Assembly: GCA_013698525.1 (NCBI GenBank) | Contig: JACCSM010000286.1 | Coordinates: 1-8,494 of the forward strand | Direction: 5' to 3' | DNA from: Rubrobacteraceae bacterium | GTDB taxonomy: Bacteria; Actinomycetota; Rubrobacteria; Rubrobacterales; Rubrobacteraceae | Length of the DNA: 8,494 nt | Part shown: positions 5,877 through 8,494 of the stretch, in pieces | Layout of the letters: each line of letters opens with the position of its first letter | How positions within the stretch are numbered: the first letter of the stretch is position 1 | Notes under the pieces: generated by a model | Databases searched by the model: none | What the model saw: the letters and a program-made list of their open reading frames with translations, nothing else | What the model was told of the DNA's origin: nothing | Program-made: the position numbers and the translations under genes

Positions 5877-7027
5877 AGGACGATGAACTCGAAACGGCAA
5901 TCTACAGAGAGAACGGGCGCAACATCGCAGACGGTGTACTCGAGGGCCGGGTCTTGCTTGGTGAGGCCATGAGAGGCGGCGTGGAACTTCCTGAAGAACT
6001 CGAGCCGGGCTTACTCATCAGAGGGTCAGTACACCATTTGTTCGCGGGGCCGGGGGTCGGCAAGACGTGGCTTGCGCTATGGTTGATCAAGAACGCTATC
6101 GGGCGAGGGCAGGCGGTCGCCTTTTTCGATACCGAGAATGGTCAGCGGATCGTCTCGGAGCGGCTGGTGGCGCTCGGCGTTGATTCTTCGCAGGTGGACG
6201 CACGCCTGTTCTACTACCCAACGCTCAGCATGGGCCTAGACATGCCTGCCTCATTCAGAAGATTCCTCGACGCCATCAAGCCGGACCTGGTCGTGTTCGA
6301 CTCCTGGCTCGACCATCTCGCGAACGCGAACCTTTCGGAGAACGAGGCGACGGACATTGCAACGTGGGCGGCACGCTACTCGAGGCCCGCGCGGGATCGG
6401 GGCTGCACCGTGGTCCTGTTGGATCACGTGCCCCATGACGGAAAGCGCGCCCGGGGTTCAACCCGGAAGAAGGACGAAGTGGACGTGCAGTGGCGGCTCA
6501 CCAGACCCGAGCCGTTCGACCGGCAAAAGGTCGGACGGCTCGTTCTTCGGAGGGAGAAGGACCGCGAGGCGGTACTGCCGCAAGTGGTGAAGTTCGAGGT
6601 CGGTGGCAGCAGCGATGGGTTTGTTTTTCTGCACAGCGGAGAGACCGCCGAGGAATCGCAAGGAGACAATGGACTCACAGTGACCCAAAGGAAGGCGTTG
6701 GACGCACTTAAGACGTACGGTGAGAAAGGTGCGGGATTCGTCGAATGGCATACAAGCTGTAAGCTTGCGAAAAGCACGTTCGGAGATGCCAAGCAACTCC
6801 TCGAACGCACCGGAAGGGTTGAGAAATATGAGAAACGCTACTTTGCCGCGCACAAAACGCAGTGTCCGGAAGGACCGACCGGACATCCGTCGGACGCCGC
6901 CGAACACCCGAACGGCATGTCCGGGACGTCCGGGGGGCCTCCTAGACCCCCGGACCGGACATCCGTGGAACGGGCACATGGCACCGAACTGGTCCCGGAA
7001 AAATCGTATCCGAGGCCCGTTGGGTAA
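5873..7027 (+). CDS. RepA-like RecA-fold ATPase (AAA_25 type), putative replication helicase of the element
   Basis: 384 residues from GTG 5873, ending TAA 7025-7027. The RecA-like core has Walker A AGPGVGKT at residues 58-65, a strand-acid AVAFFDTENG at 81-90 (typical of RepA/RecA-type ATPases), Walker B DLVVFDS at 138-144 and VVLLDHVPHDG at 180-190, the sensor-like segment of this family. Residues about 268-325 (LTVTQRKALDALKTYGEKG to VEKYEKRYF) look like a winged-helix domain, followed by a Pro/Gly-rich, probably disordered tail. Plasmid RepA helicases and phage/ICE ATPases with this build unwind or remodel DNA at replication initiation; that role here is inferred. The start is uncertain: in-frame GTG 5783 overlaps the HTH gene by 47 bases, ATG 5858 has AAGGGA with no spacing, and GTG 5873 overlaps the stop of a short leader frame. 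The DNA for the tail is full of repeats (see 6862-6966). Confidence 0.85.
   Translation: MKDDELETAIYRENGRNIADGVLEGRVLLGEAMRGGVELPEELEPGLLIRGSVHHLFAGPGVGKTWLALWLIKNAIGRGQAVAFFDTENGQRIVSERLVALGVDSSQVDARLFYYPTLSMGLDMPASFRRFLDAIKPDLVVFDSWLDHLANANLSENEATDIATWAARYSRPARDRGCTVVLLDHVPHDGKRARGSTRKKDEVDVQWRLTRPEPFDRQKVGRLVLRREKDREAVLPQVVKFEVGGSSDGFVFLHSGETAEESQGDNGLTVTQRKALDALKTYGEKGAGFVEWHTSCKLAKSTFGDAKQLLERTGRVEKYEKRYFAAHKTQCPEGPTGHPSDAAEHPNGMSGTSGGPPRPPDRTSVERAHGTELVPEKSYPRPVG
6862..6966. repeat. Cluster of direct and inverted repeats with a 9-bp hairpin in the 3' end of the repA-like gene
   Basis: GACCGGACATCCGT occurs perfectly at 6877-6890 and 6953-6966. Between them lie several TGTCCGG/ACGTCCGG elements, complementary to the CCGGACAT inside the 14-mers. 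GTCCGGGGG (6928-6936) pairs perfectly with CCCCCGGAC (6947-6955) around a 10-base loop, a very stable G/C hairpin. It is coding in the repA-like frame, where it gives a Pro/Gly-rich tail. Iteron-like repeats at a rep gene can mark a replication origin, but low-complexity coding is an alternative. Confidence 0.55.
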
Positions 7028-7367
7028 CGCTCTGACAAGTGGGCAAGGGGACCGAAACCGTGACGGCCGTCCTGCGACATCCGGCGGCAGACTTCACTAC
7101 GCGGACCTCGCTAGCGCGATGGGCATCAAGAGTCCCCGGAGCCTGTTCGGCGAGGATAGCTGGTCCTCAAAGCCCATGGACGCGGGCTTGGTTGGGATCT
7201 CCGAAGACGTCAGGATCTCCCTCACAGCAGCCTGGCTCGAGGCTTGGGACGCCCGCAGGGAGCAAATCGGAGAGATCGAGGACTTCCGCGGGGACGCGAG
7301 GGTCTACGAATGCAAGCGGGCCGCGTGGGAGGAGCCGCTGGCCGCGTGCGTTGCGGAGACGGCATGA
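7020..7367 (+). CDS. Small hypothetical protein between repA-like gene and methyltransferase
   Basis: From TTG 7020 this frame gives 115 residues and ends TGA 7365-7367. TTG has GAGG four bases upstream and overlaps the ATPase stop by 8 bases. ATG 6978 (129 residues, 50-base overlap) and ATG 7119 (82 residues, no ribosome-binding site) are alternatives. The likely folded part begins near GGRLHYADLASAMGIKSPRS and includes LTAAWLEAWDARREQIGEI, an amphipathic helix, then an acidic to mixed-charge C-terminus with one cysteine. No domain is recognised. Its stop overlaps the ATG of the methyltransferase as ATGA, so the two are translationally coupled and probably work in the same process. Confidence 0.7.
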   Translation: MGNALTSGQGDRNRDGRPATSGGRLHYADLASAMGIKSPRSLFGEDSWSSKPMDAGLVGISEDVRISLTAAWLEAWDARREQIGEIEDFRGDARVYECKRAAWEEPLAACVAETA

Positions 7368-8491
7368 CGGGGCTACCGGCGAGCACCCCACGAAAGCCGG
7401 AGGAGACGCGCCGGCTGGCTGAGCTGGAGGATGTCGTCGCTCGCGGGCTGGAGACGTTCATCGCGGTCGGGGACGCACTGCGGGAGATCAGAGACCGGAG
7501 GCTCTATCGTCTAACGCACCCGACCTTCGAGAAATACTGCCGCGATCGCTGGGGTATGGACCGGCGTCACGCCAACCGGCACATCGAGGCGGCGGACGTC
7601 GCGGGCGTTTTGGGGTCAGTTGACCCCATCCGTGACCCCGACGGCGAGGGGCTTGGCGGACCCCGAAACGTCGCCCAGGCGCGCGAGATTGCGTCATTGG
7701 TGCGAGAAGACGAGAGGGAGGCCATAGAGGTTTGGCGCGAGCTGAAGAGCGAGCACGGCGAGCGCCTCACCGCCACGATGATCCGGCGTCTCGTCCGGCC
7801 GCGCCTGGAGCGACTCCGCAGGGAGGAGGAGGCGGCCCGCCAACGGGCGTACGCTCCAGCGCCGGTGCCGCTCCGGGACGGCGACGTGCGGGTCGAGCGA
7901 GCGGACTTCCGTGACCTCGACATGGAGCCTGGGAGCGCAGACCTGATACTCACCGACCCCCCGTACGGTACCGAATACCTGCCCCTCTGGGGCGACCTGG
8001 CGGACTTCACCTCCCAGGCGCTCCGCCCCGGCGGCGTGCTCGCCTGCTACGCTGGGCAGCGGCTACTGCCGGAATACCTGGATCAGCTCCGGCGGCGGCT
8101 CGACTACCGTTGGACTGTCGCCACCGAGCACTTGCGCGGCTCCGCGCACATCTTCGACCGGCGGGTCCAGAACCGTTGGAAGCCGGTCCTGATCTTCTCC
8201 CGGGGCATCCCCTCCCACGCGTGGCTGACGGACTTCCTGCGCTGCGGGGATCGCAAGAGTAAGAAGTTCCACCCGTGGGGGCAAGCCGAGGGCGAAGCCG
8301 CGAAGCTGATCGAAACCCTCACCGAACCCGGCGACCTCGTTGTCGACCCGTTCTCGGGCGGTGGCACCGTGCCGGCGGTCGCGGCCCGGCTTGGGCGGCG
8401 GGTGGTGGCCTGTGAGGTGGACGCGGAGGCGCACGCCACCACGATCAGCCGTGTCCGAGACGCGGTCCCGCTCTTGCGGGAGACTCCATGA
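7364..8491 (+). CDS. DNA methyltransferase (N4-cytosine/N6-adenine, beta-type motif order) with plasmid/phage-like N-terminal domain
   Basis: 375 residues from ATG 7364; GGAG (7355-7358) lies five bases upstream. The C-terminal half is an amino-methyltransferase. Catalytic motif IV, TDPPYG (197-202), comes first, then HPWGQ at 303-307 in the place of the HPTxKP motif, then the SAM-binding motif DPFSGGGT (328-335). This order is that of beta-class N4-C or N6-A enzymes. It would transfer methyl from SAM to DNA. There is little room for a target-recognition domain, about 100 residues between motifs IV and I. The N-terminal 160 residues (VARGLETFIAVGDALREIRD, then YRLTHPTFEKYCRDRWGMDR) match the helical domain seen in plasmid, phage and ICE proteins related to DUF3102/ParB-like partners, ending in a basic coiled segment with VRPRLERLRREEEAAR. 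No restriction endonuclease is visible, so it may be an orphan methylase. Its stop overlaps the next ATG. Confidence 0.9.
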   Translation: MTGLPASTPRKPEETRRLAELEDVVARGLETFIAVGDALREIRDRRLYRLTHPTFEKYCRDRWGMDRRHANRHIEAADVAGVLGSVDPIRDPDGEGLGGPRNVAQAREIASLVREDEREAIEVWRELKSEHGERLTATMIRRLVRPRLERLRREEEAARQRAYAPAPVPLRDGDVRVERADFRDLDMEPGSADLILTDPPYGTEYLPLWGDLADFTSQALRPGGVLACYAGQRLLPEYLDQLRRRLDYRWTVATEHLRGSAHIFDRRVQNRWKPVLIFSRGIPSHAWLTDFLRCGDRKSKKFHPWGQAEGEAAKLIETLTEPGDLVVDPFSGGGTVPAVAARLGRRVVACEVDAEAHATTISRVRDAVPLLRETP

Positions 8492-8494
8492 CCA
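8488..8494 (+). CDS. Start of a further operon gene (first two codons only)
   Basis: ATG 8488-8490 overlaps the methyltransferase stop as ATGA and has GGGAG (8478-8482) five bases upstream. Only Met-Thr is inside the window, so the product is unknown. The overlap repeats the junction style of the previous gene pair and shows the operon continues to the right. Confidence 0.55.

Noticed and set aside
7039..7422. Plus-strand frame of 127 codons starting GTG 7039.
   Set aside because: Ser/Pro/Arg-rich composition typical of a GC-rich off-frame, and it overlaps the better-supported small gene and the methyltransferase start.
1..8494. CRISPR array, rRNA, complete tRNA, complete insertion sequence or integrase gene.
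   Set aside because: No regularly spaced repeats with spacers, no rRNA-like conserved segments, no full cloverleaf and no transposase or tyrosine/serine recombinase motifs were seen on either strand.

Overview
The window looks like the left junction of an integrated mobile element (genomic island or ICE-like) in a high-GC chromosome. Codon third positions are rich in G/C, GTG and TTG starts are common, and the long multi-PAS GGDEF-EAL protein and the RepA-like/methylase module resemble those of deep-branching Actinobacteria such as Rubrobacter. The taxon is an inference; no rRNA or marker gene is present to settle it.

Layout. (1) 1-755 reads as host chromosome: the C-terminal end of a 3-hydroxyisobutyrate dehydrogenase-type enzyme on the plus strand, then a convergent, apparently frameshifted small Cys-rich gene on the minus strand. 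(2) 756-802 is the 3' part of a tRNA-His gene (minus strand) with anticodon loop, variable loop, T arm, acceptor 3' strand and the C73 discriminator, but with no 5' half. A displaced 3' tRNA end is the usual footprint of a tyrosine recombinase attachment site. Its orientation puts the element at higher coordinates, and direct repeats that could bind an integrase lie on both sides. (3) 938-3847 is a 969-residue PAS x4-GGDEF-EAL protein on the minus strand, apparently cargo, preceded by a 12-bp perfect dyad and a good -10 hexamer. (4) 3912-4603 is gene-poor and partly A/T-rich, with one weak reading frame. (5) 4604-5515 is a minus-strand hypothetical gene with a Cys-rich zinc-ribbon-like C-terminus, split by one in-frame TAG. 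(6) From 5626 to the right edge a plus-strand operon runs divergently: an excisionase-like HTH protein, a RepA-like RecA-fold ATPase, a small unknown protein, a DNA-modification-type methyltransferase with a plasmid/phage-like N-terminal domain, and the first codons of a further gene. Later junctions overlap as ATGA, indicating translational coupling.

Working together. The right-hand operon looks like the replication/maintenance core of the element: an HTH regulator or Xis, a helicase-loader or helicase-like ATPase, and an orphan methylase. The left end carries the attachment site and a c-di-GMP signalling protein that could alter host behaviour. No integrase is visible; if the model is right, it and the intact tRNA-His lie beyond the right edge. 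The most unusual points are the att-type tRNA-His fragment, the dyad at the c-di-GMP gene, the amber-interrupted zinc-ribbon gene, and a cluster of repeats and a strong hairpin inside the 3' end of the repA-like gene.
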